Below are positions 1-8,637 of a DNA stretch of 33,956 nt, piece by piece (the stretch's first letter is position 1; every line of letters begins with the position of its first letter). Source of the stretch: Sphingomonas sp. Its GTDB lineage: Bacteria; Pseudomonadota; Alphaproteobacteria; Sphingomonadales; Sphingomonadaceae. The notes below the pieces were generated by a model. The model searched no databases, was not told where the DNA came from, and saw only the letters and a list, made by a program, of their open reading frames with translations. The stretch spans positions 1 through 33,956 of the forward strand of contig JAICXO010000014.1 in NCBI GenBank assembly GCA_025980335.1, read 5' to 3'. The translations under genes were made by a program, and so were the position numbers.

Positions 1-1192
1 CCATGCCGTCGATGTCGGCTTTGTACGCGGGCGGGAAATATTTGGCGGCGTAGCGCTTGCCGATTGCCCAGCCGAGATAGTCGTTGAGCGAATCGAGCGC
101 GCGCTTGCCGCGGGGTCGCTGCTGCGGCGTGCCCTTCACTATGGTGTCGTTGAATGCGAAATGCGCCTGGTCGAACGCGCTCGGCAGGACCTCCGCCATC
201 TGGTTGATCCGATGGAACGCGAGCCAGTCCTTCCATACGTCGAGCGGCTGATTCGCGACCAGCTGCGCAAGCTTGGTGACGGCGGCGGGCTGCCACACGA
301 CGAAGCTCTGTTGGTTGCCGAGCTGCGCCGCGGCGAACAGCCGGCCCCAGTCGATCCCCGGCGCCTTCTTGTCGAAATCGGCGCGGGTCCATGGATTGTT
401 GGCCTTCGTGCTGTCCTGACTGTCCTGAAGGCTCTCGTGCGCCTGCGCGATGAGATGCTCGAGCGCGACGATCTTCTGCGCACGCGCGTCGGCATTGGGC
501 ATCCCGGCGAGGGTCAGCATCTTCGCGACATAAGGGGTGTAGGCCGCGCGGATCTTCGCCATCGGCGGATCGGACGACAGATAATAGTCGCGGTCGGGCA
601 TCCCGAGACCGCCTTGCAGGATATACGGCACCGTCTTCGTCGGATCGTCGAACGATTCCGTCACGAACACGCCCAACAGGTTTTCGGTCGAGAAATCGGT
701 ATTGTTGATCGGATCGGCATCGGCGCGGAGCGAATGGCCGATCGCGTCGGCAAGCGAGCCCTTGTCGGGGATCGCCTCGATCCGATCGATGTCCGCCTTG
801 ATCGGCGCCACCCCGCGCTGATCGATTGCGCCGGTATTCGTGTACGCCTTGTAGTAATCGGCGACCTTCGCTTCTTCGCTTCCGGCAGCGGGGTTCGAGT
901 TGACGATGCTGTTGACGAGGTCGGTCTCGCGCTGGTCGGCGCGATCGGAGATCACCGAGAAAACCGAGATTGCGGACTTGTCGGGCGGGATCTGCGCAGT
1001 CGCTTCCCACTTGCCGTTCGCATATTTGTCGAAGTCGTCGCCGGGCGCGACCGACGTATCCATCAGCGATTTGTCGATGCCCGAGGCGGTTCCCTGCTTC
1101 TGCTCCTGTGCGGCGTTCTGGCTGGTGCGCGTGTTGCACGCGGTCAGCGCGACCGCCGACGCGACGACAAACAGAAATGCTCGCTTCACCAT
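1..1192 (-). CDS. M13 family metallopeptidase (PepO-like lipoprotein), C-terminus cut by window edge
   Basis: Open minus frame from ATG at 1192 to the window start (no stop, so absent from the ORF track). Starts [21 protein letters not shown] (lipobox-like) and continues with M13-type [34 protein letters not shown]. Confidence 0.9.
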   Translation of the reverse strand, partial: MVKRAFLFVVASAVALTACNTRTSQNAAQEQKQGTASGIDKSLMDTSVAPGDDFDKYANGKWEATAQIPPDKSAISVFSVISDRADQRETDLVNSIVNSNPAAGSEEAKVADYYKAYTNTGAIDQRGVAPIKADIDRIEAIPDKGSLADAIGHSLRADADPINNTDFSTENLLGVFVTESFDDPTKTVPYILQGGLGMPDRDYYLSSDPPMAKIRAAYTPYVAKMLTLAGMPNADARAQKIVALEHLIAQAHESLQDSQDSTKANNPWTRADFDKKAPGIDWGRLFAAAQLGNQQSFVVWQPAAVTKLAQLVANQPLDVWKDWLAFHRINQMAEVLPSAFDQAHFAFNDTIVKGTPQQRPRGKRALDSLNDYLGWAIGKRYAAKYFPPAYKADIDGM

Positions 1193-1281
1193 CAACCTCC
1201 TCGGGGCGACTGCTTTGCCATTGCGTGTCGTTGCGGCTACGCGAGCGGCAGGGCTTTTCGACCAACGGACCTTGTGGCGGC

Positions 1282-2883
1282 ATGAGCGCACCGCGCTTCC
1301 AGAGCAAAATCGTTACGGATAGCGACGAGTTCCGCGCGCGCAGCGAGCACAATCGCGCGCTCGCGGCGAAGCTGCGCGCCGACGTCGCTGAGGCGGCGAA
1401 GGGCGGCTCCGAAAAGCACCGTCAGCGGCACGTCGAGCGTGGCAAGCTGCTTCCGCGCGACCGCGTCGAGCGGCTGCTCGATCCCGGCTCACCGTTCCTC
1501 GAAATCGCCCAGCTCGCCGCATGCGACATGTACGACGGCGACGTTCCGGGCGCGGGGATCATCTGCGGCATCGGCCGGGTGTCGGGCAGGCAGGCGATGA
1601 TCGTCTGCAACGACGCGACGGTCAAAGGCGGCACTTACTATCCGATGACGGTGAAAAAGCATCTCCGCGCGCAGGAGATCGCCGAGCAGAACCGGCTGCC
1701 GTGCATCTACCTGGTCGATAGCGGCGGCGCGAACCTGCCGTATCAGGCGGACGTGTTCCCCGATGCCATGCATTTCGGCCGCATCTTCTTCAACCAGGCG
1801 CAGATGAGCGCCAAGGCGATCGCCCAGATCGCCTGCGTGATGGGCAGCTGCACCGCCGGGGGCGCCTACGTACCAGCGATGAGCGACGAGAGCGTGATCG
1901 TCCGAAACCAGGGCACGATCTTCCTCGGCGGACCGCCGCTGGTGAAGGCTGCGACGGGTGAGGAGATCAGCGCCGAGGACCTCGGCGGCGGCGACCTCCA
2001 CGCGAAGAAGAGCGGCGTCGTCGATCATCTCGCCGAGAACGACGAGCACGCGCTGACGATCGTCCGCGACATCGTGTCGACCCTTCAGCCCGAAGCAGGC
2101 GCGGCACTCGAGCTGCACGAACCGCGGCCACCGCTCTACGATGCGCAAGAGCTCTACGGGATCATCCCCGAGGACGTGCGCGCGCCGTACGACGTGAATG
2201 AAGTGATCGCGCGGATCGTCGACGGCAGCGAGTTCCAGCCGTTCAAGCCGCTCTACGGAAGCTCGCTCGTGTGCGGATTTGCCCACATCTGGGGCATCCC
2301 GGTCGCGATCCTCGCCAACAATGGCGTGCTGTTCAGCGAAAGCGCGGTCAAAGGCGCGCATTTCATCGAGCTCGCGGCGATGCGCCGAACGCCGCTCCTG
2401 TTCCTGCAGAACATCTCAGGATTCATGGTCGGCGGCAAGTACGAGGCGGAGGGCATCGCAAAGCACGGTGCCAAGCTGGTGACCGCCGTCGCGACGGCGC
2501 AGGTGCCGAAGATCACGGTGCTGATCGGCGGCAGCTTCGGGGCCGGCAATTACGGCATGGCGGGGCGTGGTTACTCGCCGCGGTTCCTGTTCACCTGGCC
2601 GAACAGCCGCATCAGCGTAATGGGCGGCGAGCAGGCGGCGTCAGTGCTGGCGACCGTCCACCGCGACGCCGACAAGTGGACTCCGCAGGAAGCGGAGGCG
2701 TTCAAGGCCCCGATCCGCGAGAGCTATGAAGCCGAGGGCAACCCGTGGCATGCGACGGCGCGGCTGTGGGACGACGGAATCATCGACCCCGCACAAACCC
2801 GCGACGTCCTCGGCCTAGCCTTCGCTGCCACGCTGAACGCGCCGATCGCCGATCGTCCGCACTTCGGCGTGTTCAGGATGTAA
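1282..2883 (+). CDS. mccB: Carboxyl transferase (methylcrotonyl-CoA carboxylase beta subunit)
   Basis: [27 protein letters not shown]...; carboxyltransferase motifs [71 protein letters not shown]. Paired with a biotin carboxylase subunit. Confidence 0.9.
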   Translation: MSAPRFQSKIVTDSDEFRARSEHNRALAAKLRADVAEAAKGGSEKHRQRHVERGKLLPRDRVERLLDPGSPFLEIAQLAACDMYDGDVPGAGIICGIGRVSGRQAMIVCNDATVKGGTYYPMTVKKHLRAQEIAEQNRLPCIYLVDSGGANLPYQADVFPDAMHFGRIFFNQAQMSAKAIAQIACVMGSCTAGGAYVPAMSDESVIVRNQGTIFLGGPPLVKAATGEEISAEDLGGGDLHAKKSGVVDHLAENDEHALTIVRDIVSTLQPEAGAALELHEPRPPLYDAQELYGIIPEDVRAPYDVNEVIARIVDGSEFQPFKPLYGSSLVCGFAHIWGIPVAILANNGVLFSESAVKGAHFIELAAMRRTPLLFLQNISGFMVGGKYEAEGIAKHGAKLVTAVATAQVPKITVLIGGSFGAGNYGMAGRGYSPRFLFTWPNSRISVMGGEQAASVLATVHRDADKWTPQEAEAFKAPIRESYEAEGNPWHATARLWDDGIIDPAQTRDVLGLAFAATLNAPIADRPHFGVFRM

Positions 2884-2885
2884 GC

Positions 2886-3401
2886 GTGGAGGATTTCGCA
2901 CCCTCAAATCCTCCCCGGAACGGGAAGGGGGACCGCTCGGCGAAGCCGAGTGGTGGAGGGGGCCCGCGCCGGATCAATCCGCAGCTTCTTCGAACACCCA
3001 TCAAGCAGGTGAAGCGCGCACGTGAGCTGCGGCGTCAGTTGAGTCTGCCAGAAGTGCTTCTGTGGCAGCAGCTTCGGAAACGGCCGCACGGACTGAAGTT
3101 CAGGAAGCAGTTCCCGTTCCGCGAAATGACAGTTGATTTTGCTTGTCTCGAACGGCGGCTGATCATCGAAATTGACGGTGAGGCACACAGCTACGGTGAT
3201 CAACCGAGGCGCGATGCTGCGCGGGATGCGATCCTCAAGCGCGAAGGCTTCCGGGTCCTGCGCATTGCTGCACGCGACGTGCTCAAGAACATGGACGGCG
3301 TGCTCCAGTTCATCGCCGCGAGTTGTTCCGACGTGGGCCCCCTCCACCACAACGCTGCGCGTCGCGGTTCCCCTCCCCGTTCCGGGGAGGAGTTCGCGTG
3401 A
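2886..3401 (+). CDS. DUF559 domain protein, predicted PD-(D/E)XK / Vsr-like endonuclease, between mccB and mccA
   Basis: RARELRRQLSLPEVLLWQQLRKRPHGLKFRKQFPFREMTVDFACLERRLIIEIDGEAHSYGDQPRRDAARDAILKREGFRVLRIAARDVL is a typical DUF559 core (VDF...IEIDG.H...D..R...L...G..VLR). GTG start at 2886 is an inference. Confidence 0.8.
   Translation: MEDFAPSNPPRNGKGDRSAKPSGGGGPRRINPQLLRTPIKQVKRARELRRQLSLPEVLLWQQLRKRPHGLKFRKQFPFREMTVDFACLERRLIIEIDGEAHSYGDQPRRDAARDAILKREGFRVLRIAARDVLKNMDGVLQFIAASCSDVGPLHHNAARRGSPPRSGEEFA
2909..2965 (+). repeat. Left 57-bp inverted repeat bordering the DUF559 gene (REP-like, two hairpins)
   Basis: tcctccccggaacgggaagggggaccgctcggcgaagccgagtggtggagggggccc; same length as, and 48/57 identical to, the reverse complement of 3335-3391. 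Internal hairpin ccgctcggc-gaa-gccgagtgg. Confidence 0.9.
3335..3391 (-). repeat. Right 57-bp inverted repeat bordering the DUF559 gene
   Basis: gggccccctccaccacaacgctgcgcgtcgcggttcccctccccgttccggggagga; reverse complement of the left repeat with changes concentrated in the central hairpin. Confidence 0.9.
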
Positions 3402-5296
3402 TCCGCTCCCTCCTCATCGCTAATCGCGGGGAGATCGCGTGCCGGGTGATCCGCACCGCGCGGCGGCTCGGGGTTCGCACGGTTGCCGTGTATTCGGACG
3501 CGGACAGGAACGCGCTGCACGTGCGCATGGCGGATGAGGCGGTGCATATCGGGCCGAGCCCGGCGCGCGAATCCTACCTGCGCGGGGACAGGATCATCGA
3601 GGCGGCGAAAGCGACTGGCGCGGAGGCGATTCACCCGGGCTACGGCTTTCTGAGCGAAAACGCAGACTTCGCCCAGGCGGTCATCGATGCCGGACTCATC
3701 TGGGTCGGGCCAAAGCCGGACAGCATCCGCGCGATGGGCCTCAAGGACGCGGCCAAGAAGATGATGCAGGAAGCAGGCGTCCCTGTGACCCCCGGCTATC
3801 TCGGAGAGGACCAGGACCCCGCGCGGCTGAAGAAGGAAGCGGATGCGATCGGCTATCCGGTGCTGATCAAGGCCGTCGCGGGCGGCGGCGGCAAGGGCAT
3901 GCGCCGGGTCGATGCGCCGGACCAATTCGACGATGCGCTCGACAGCGCGAAACGCGAGGCGGCGAGCAGCTTCGGCGACGACCGCGTGCTGATCGAGAAA
4001 TACATCAGCTCGCCCCGCCACATCGAGGTGCAGGTGTTCGGCGACAGCCACGGCAATGTCGTGCACCTGTTCGAGCGCGACTGCTCGCTCCAGCGCCGTC
4101 ACCAGAAGGTGATCGAGGAAGCCCCCGCGCCGGGAATGGACGCGGCGACGCGCGAGGCGGTCACCTCGGCCGCAGTCCGCGCCGCGCAGGCGGTGAATTA
4201 CGAAAGCGCGGGAACGATCGAGTTCATCGCGGACGCGAGCGACGGCCTGCGCGCCGATCGCATCTGGTTCATGGAAATGAACACGCGGCTGCAGGTCGAG
4301 CATCCGGTGACCGAGGAGATCACCGGGCAAGACCTGGTCGAATGGCAGCTCCGCGTCGCGTCAGGCGAGAAGCTGCCGAAGACGCAGGACGAGCTGACGA
4401 TCACCGGCCACGCCATTGAAGCGCGGCTCTACGCGGAAGATCCGGCAAAGGGTTTCCTTCCGAGTGTTGGACGCTTGGAGTACCTGTTTCTGCCCGAAGA
4501 TGTCCGCGTGGACACCGGCGTGGAGCAAGGAGATGCAATCTCTCCATTCTACGATCCGATGATCGCAAAAGTCATTGTTCATGCCCCGACTCGAAGCGAA
4601 GCAGTCGACACGTTGCTGAGCGAGTTGAACCGGCGGCCCATTTCCTGGCCGGTGCGCACTAACGCGGGCTTCCTCTATCGCGCCGCTGATGCGCAGGAAT
4701 TTCGGTCGGGCACGATCACAACGGCGTTTCTAGAGACGCATGTCGAGGAAGTGGTCCCCCCAGCCGAACCTCCATCCAACATGTGGTACGGAGCAGCTTG
4801 GAATCTTCTTCCATCCAGGCCAGTTAATGAATGCCGAGCGGCGACCCCTTGGGACGGCTTCCATCCGCTGCGCCTTAACTCACCCGAATCTGCTCGCCTG
4901 GCGATCCAATCAGGCGACGTTGTTCGGGTCATTGATATGCTCAATTCGCCCAACGGGAATTGGACCGCGTCCGGCCGAGACCCGATGCTCATGCTTGATA
5001 GGGGGCAAGTCTATTCCTTCCGCATCTATGAACCCCGCGGCACGGGCACGTCGCACGGCCTTCACGACGGCGAGATCGAGGCGCCGATGCCGGGCAAGGT
5101 GACGGCGGTCGAGGTGTCGCAGGGCGAAAAGGTTGCGCAGGGGCAACGGTTGCTCACGCTTGAGGCGATGAAGATGGAGCATGCGCTGACGGCACCGTTC
5201 GACGGCACCGTCGCCGAGCTGAACGCCACGCCCGGCGCGCAGGTCAACGAAGGCCAGCTGCTGGTGAAGGTCACTCCCGAGGATCGACCATCGTGA
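3398..5296 (+). CDS. mccA: Acetyl/propionyl/methylcrotonyl-CoA carboxylase biotin carboxylase subunit (MCC alpha)
   Basis: GTG at 3398 gives MIRSLLIANRGEIACRVIRTARRLGVRTVAVYSDAD...; biotin carboxylase motifs AVAGGGGKGMR, FMEMNTRLQVEHPVTE; biotinyl motif EAMKMEH. Stop of the DUF559 ORF overlaps the start (GTGA). Confidence 0.92.
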   Translation: MIRSLLIANRGEIACRVIRTARRLGVRTVAVYSDADRNALHVRMADEAVHIGPSPARESYLRGDRIIEAAKATGAEAIHPGYGFLSENADFAQAVIDAGLIWVGPKPDSIRAMGLKDAAKKMMQEAGVPVTPGYLGEDQDPARLKKEADAIGYPVLIKAVAGGGGKGMRRVDAPDQFDDALDSAKREAASSFGDDRVLIEKYISSPRHIEVQVFGDSHGNVVHLFERDCSLQRRHQKVIEEAPAPGMDAATREAVTSAAVRAAQAVNYESAGTIEFIADASDGLRADRIWFMEMNTRLQVEHPVTEEITGQDLVEWQLRVASGEKLPKTQDELTITGHAIEARLYAEDPAKGFLPSVGRLEYLFLPEDVRVDTGVEQGDAISPFYDPMIAKVIVHAPTRSEAVDTLLSELNRRPISWPVRTNAGFLYRAADAQEFRSGTITTAFLETHVEEVVPPAEPPSNMWYGAAWNLLPSRPVNECRAATPWDGFHPLRLNSPESARLAIQSGDVVRVIDMLNSPNGNWTASGRDPMLMLDRGQVYSFRIYEPRGTGTSHGLHDGEIEAPMPGKVTAVEVSQGEKVAQGQRLLTLEAMKMEHALTAPFDGTVAELNATPGAQVNEGQLLVKVTPEDRPS

Positions 5297-5363
5297 GCCA
5301 GATGCATCCGAAACGGAGCATCGCTTAAATCTGCGCATACTCGGCGGCGCCTATCGGGTCCCG

Positions 5364-5672
5364 ATGAGCGTGCCGCATCTCCAGCCGACCGAACGCCGCA
5401 GCGAGCGCGTTGCGCTGGACGCGATCGTTTCGCTTCGCCGACCCGGTCAGCTGAACTATCGCGTGAGGATCTTCGACGTGTCGCTGCACGGGTGCCGGGT
5501 CGAATTCGTCGAGCGGCCGCGGCTGGAGGAGCGGCTCTGGGTGAAGTTCGACGGCCTGCAGCTGCTCGAAGCCGAAGTGTGCTGGATCGAGGGCTTCGCC
5601 GCCGGCGTGAACTTCGTCCAGCCGATCCACCCGGCAGTGTTCGACAGGCTCGTCTCGACCATGCGGACGTGA
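5364..5672 (+). CDS. PilZ domain protein (single domain)
   Basis: ERRSERVALDAIVSLRR...DVSLHGCRVEF: RxxxR and DxSxxG PilZ motifs. Confidence 0.8.
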   Translation: MSVPHLQPTERRSERVALDAIVSLRRPGQLNYRVRIFDVSLHGCRVEFVERPRLEERLWVKFDGLQLLEAEVCWIEGFAAGVNFVQPIHPAVFDRLVSTMRT

Positions 5673-5792
5673 GCCGTTCTGTTAAACTTGCGTTTACTCG
5701 CCGTGATTACAACCGACGCGCCGCCAGCGCGAGCGTGGAACCTTGAGCTGCAGCAGGTCCGTTGCGTGCCGCAAGAATTCTGAGGACCAGAG

Positions 5793-6377
5793 ATGGGCGC
5801 TGAACCGAGTCCAGCGACGATGAAGGTCGACGCGGAGCCCGTCGCACGGAGCGAGCGGCGGCCGGTGACCCTCCATGCGCTCGCCATCCGGCGCGACATG
5901 TCGACGGTCGACATCACGGTGCTCGACCTCTCCTACGAAGGATGCGGAATCGACACTCCGGTGGAGCTCGAGGCCGGAGAGGCGATCAAGCTCTCGGTCC
6001 TGCGCCGCGGCGCCATCGACGCTTCCGTCCGTTGGTGCAGCGGCGGCCGTGCCGGTCTGGTCTTCGCGCCCGAGCAGGCCGCGCCAAAGAAGCATTGGCC
6101 CCGCCGCAGCCAGCGCGTGCCGCTGACGGCCGACGTGTCGCTCCGCAAGCTGGGCCAGAACAGCTATCGCGTGCGCGTCACCGACCTTTCGCCCCACGGC
6201 TGCAAGGTGGAGCTTGTCGAGCGTCCGCGTATCGAGGAGCACATGCTGATAAAATTCGATGGACTCGAGATTCTCGACGCGGAGGTCTGCTGGGTCGAAG
6301 GGTTCGTCGCCGGGCTTCGGTTCGAAAAGCCGATCCACAGCGCCGTGTTCGAGTTGTTGCTGCAGCGGCTCCGCTAG
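5793..6377 (+). CDS. Tandem PilZ domain protein
   Basis: Two PilZ-like halves: ARSERRPV...DLSYEGCGID and RRSQRVPL...DLSPHGCKVEL. The C-terminal half is closely similar to the 5364-5672 product. Confidence 0.8.
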   Translation: MGAEPSPATMKVDAEPVARSERRPVTLHALAIRRDMSTVDITVLDLSYEGCGIDTPVELEAGEAIKLSVLRRGAIDASVRWCSGGRAGLVFAPEQAAPKKHWPRRSQRVPLTADVSLRKLGQNSYRVRVTDLSPHGCKVELVERPRIEEHMLIKFDGLEILDAEVCWVEGFVAGLRFEKPIHSAVFELLLQRLR

Positions 6378-7963
6378 GCCGCGCTTGCCGCGGCAGACGA
6401 TTTCGCCATGGACGCCACCAGCTTCAGCGCTTCGTGCGCCGATGTCGCGGCGCCTTCCTGCCAGGTCGGCTGGTAGCTCAGATGCTCTCCAGCGAAGACG
6501 ATCGGGCCCTCGGGCCTGATCAGCTCGGCATAGACGGGCCCGCGGTCGACGTTTCCGCCGAAGTCGGGATCGCCCCAGAGCGCGCCGACGCCTTCCGAAT
6601 AAGGCGTCAGCCCCCAGGCGACCGTCACCGGTTTGCCGAGCAGGTGCGACCGGCCGGGATGCAGCGCCTCGATCGAATCGCGGCTGATCCGGATTCGCTG
6701 CTCGTGCGACAGAGCGGCGAAGGCGTCGGGGTTCTCCTGCCGCGTCCAGCCGGCGCAATAGGCGCCGACGATGACACCTTTCGGGCTGCCGATCCCGGCC
6801 GAGGGGTACATGACGTTCTCGTTCGCTCGGTCGGTCCATGCGAGCCCACCGAAAATGTTGTCGTCGCTTTCCCAGAAGCGCGGCGCTTCGAAGGCGAGCT
6901 TGACGCTGTGCAGGTACGGCGGGGCGCCCGCGATCGCCGCTTTCTTGGCTGGCGAAAAGTCGCTCGGAATGCGCCCGAGCGCCGGGAGCGGAAGCGTGCA
7001 GATGCAGTGATCGGCCTCGGTCATCTGTGCGCCGGGACCGTGCTCGATCCGCACACGATCGCCGGCGCGGCGGATGCCCGTGATCGGCGTCCGTAGGCGC
7101 ACGGCGGGCTTGACCTGCTCATAAATCGCTTGAGCGATGCGATCCATGCCGCCGACCGGCTGCAGCATCGTCGACTGCATGTCCCAGATATGTTCGAAGA
7201 GATACGGCAGGACCACCGCCTGAGACGGTGCAAGCTCCTTCGCGCCGAGCGGCGGAAGCGGCACGGGCGCATTGGCGTAGCCGCCGCCATCGACGGAATA
7301 GCCCGAGCGGCCGGTCGGCGTGTAAATACCGTTCCGCCCGACGTTCGCATAGGGGCCGAGGAACTGCCTGACGGCATCAAGTTCATCCTTGGCAACGACG
7401 CCGTCGAGTGCCTTGCGGTCGATCGCCTTGGCGAGCAGCTCGGCGAGGTGGCCGCGCATGTCCTCGACCATCCGCCGTTCGGGGTGGACCGTGCCGCCGA
7501 AATCCCAGCCCGCGTTGCGGTTGACGTTGATGAACGGCTCGAGCTGGACTCCGAAGCGTCGCGCGTAGCTGAGGATCAGCCGGTGCGTGCTCGGGATGCG
7601 CGCGGGTCCCGAGTTGAAATAGAGACCCGGGTCGAAGGTCGCGAGCTGGTCGGGACGGCCGGTCTGGACGATCCGGTCGCCTCCGCGGATCGTCCATGAG
7701 CGGCCGCCGATGCGGTCCCTCGCCTCGAGGATCGTGACCCCGTAGCCTGCGCGCTGCAGCTCATAGGCGGAGACGAGCCCCGCTATGCCGGCGCCGAGGA
7801 TCACGACCGAGCGGCCGCCGCCGCTCCCCGGCGGCAGCGCGAACTTCTCGGCGCCCGCGGGCGTCGGGATCGCGAGCCCGAGCGTCTCCATCGCCATGTA
7901 GGCCGCGCCCAGGCCGCCGACCCTTCCAACCTGTTCGAGCAACTTACGGCGAGTCAGTGCCAT
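6374..7963 (-). CDS. Flavin monoamine oxidase / FAD-dependent amine oxidoreductase
   Basis: MALTRRKLLEQVGRVGGLGAAYMAMETLG, then FAD motif VVILGAGIAGLVSAYELQRAGYGVTILEARDRIGGRSWT and C-terminal GPIVFAGEHLSYQPTWQEGA. Longer start at 8026 also open. Confidence 0.88.
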   Translation of the reverse strand: MALTRRKLLEQVGRVGGLGAAYMAMETLGLAIPTPAGAEKFALPPGSGGGRSVVILGAGIAGLVSAYELQRAGYGVTILEARDRIGGRSWTIRGGDRIVQTGRPDQLATFDPGLYFNSGPARIPSTHRLILSYARRFGVQLEPFINVNRNAGWDFGGTVHPERRMVEDMRGHLAELLAKAIDRKALDGVVAKDELDAVRQFLGPYANVGRNGIYTPTGRSGYSVDGGGYANAPVPLPPLGAKELAPSQAVVLPYLFEHIWDMQSTMLQPVGGMDRIAQAIYEQVKPAVRLRTPITGIRRAGDRVRIEHGPGAQMTEADHCICTLPLPALGRIPSDFSPAKKAAIAGAPPYLHSVKLAFEAPRFWESDDNIFGGLAWTDRANENVMYPSAGIGSPKGVIVGAYCAGWTRQENPDAFAALSHEQRIRISRDSIEALHPGRSHLLGKPVTVAWGLTPYSEGVGALWGDPDFGGNVDRGPVYAELIRPEGPIVFAGEHLSYQPTWQEGAATSAHEALKLVASMAKSSAAASAA

Positions 7964-8120
7964 CGGCAGGCTCCCCCGGCGGCGACTCGCCCCCCGAGGC
8001 GCCTGCGAACGGCAGACTGACAGCATTTCACGCCGGACGCGCGCTCAAATTCACGGCCGCACGCATCGGCTCCAGCGCTCGGGCGTTCTTGCAGCGAACC
8101 CCTCAAGATGGAGAAAGCCT

Positions 8121-8597
8121 ATGACCGACCATTCGGACCATAATCACTCGGACGAAATCAGCACGCTGAACACGCTGATCGCGACGACGACGGACAGCAT
8201 CAACGGCTATGAGAAGTCGGCCGGCGAGATCAAGGACCAGCGGCTGGCGCAGATCTTCCGCCAGCGCGCCGACGATCGCCAGAAGGTGGTCCAGAACCTG
8301 CGCGAGGAAGTTCGGCGCCTAGGCGGCGACCCCGACGACAGCGGATCGATGCTGGGCCACGCGCACCAGATGTTCGAGAGCCTGAAATCCGCGGTCACCG
8401 GCGGCGACGAGAAATCGATCATCGACGAGGTCGAGCGCGGCGAGGATTACCTCAAGGAGAAGTTCGAAACCGCGCTGAATTCGGGGACGCTGAGCGGCCA
8501 GGCGCGCTCGGTCGTCGAGCAATGCTATCAGTCGGTCCGCTCCGGGCACGACCAGATGAGCGAGCTCAAGCACGGCATGGAAACCCACGCGAGCTGA
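8121..8597 (+). CDS. PA2169-like four-helix-bundle protein (DUF2383)
   Basis: MTDHSDHNHSDEISTLNTLIATTTDSINGYEKSAGEIKDQRLAQIFRQRADDRQKVVQNLREEV...; helical ferritin-like pattern. Confidence 0.75.
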   Translation: MTDHSDHNHSDEISTLNTLIATTTDSINGYEKSAGEIKDQRLAQIFRQRADDRQKVVQNLREEVRRLGGDPDDSGSMLGHAHQMFESLKSAVTGGDEKSIIDEVERGEDYLKEKFETALNSGTLSGQARSVVEQCYQSVRSGHDQMSELKHGMETHAS

Positions 8598-8605
8598 CGA
8601 GCAAA

Positions 8606-8635
8606 GGGACGGTCCCCCACGAGGGGGGCTGTCCC
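8606..8635. terminator. Strong GC hairpin between convergent genes, possible bidirectional terminator or REP-like unit
   Basis: gggacggtccccc-acga-ggggggctgtccc can form a 13-bp stem (two G-T wobbles) with a 4-nt loop, between the stops at 8597 (+) and 8638 (-). Confidence 0.5.
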
Positions 8636-8637
8636 CA

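Noticed and set aside
161-1285. Long plus ORF of 374 aa antisense to the M13 peptidase
   Set aside because: Arg-rich composition without family motifs; the minus frame encodes a clear M13 peptidase. High-GC shadow ORF.
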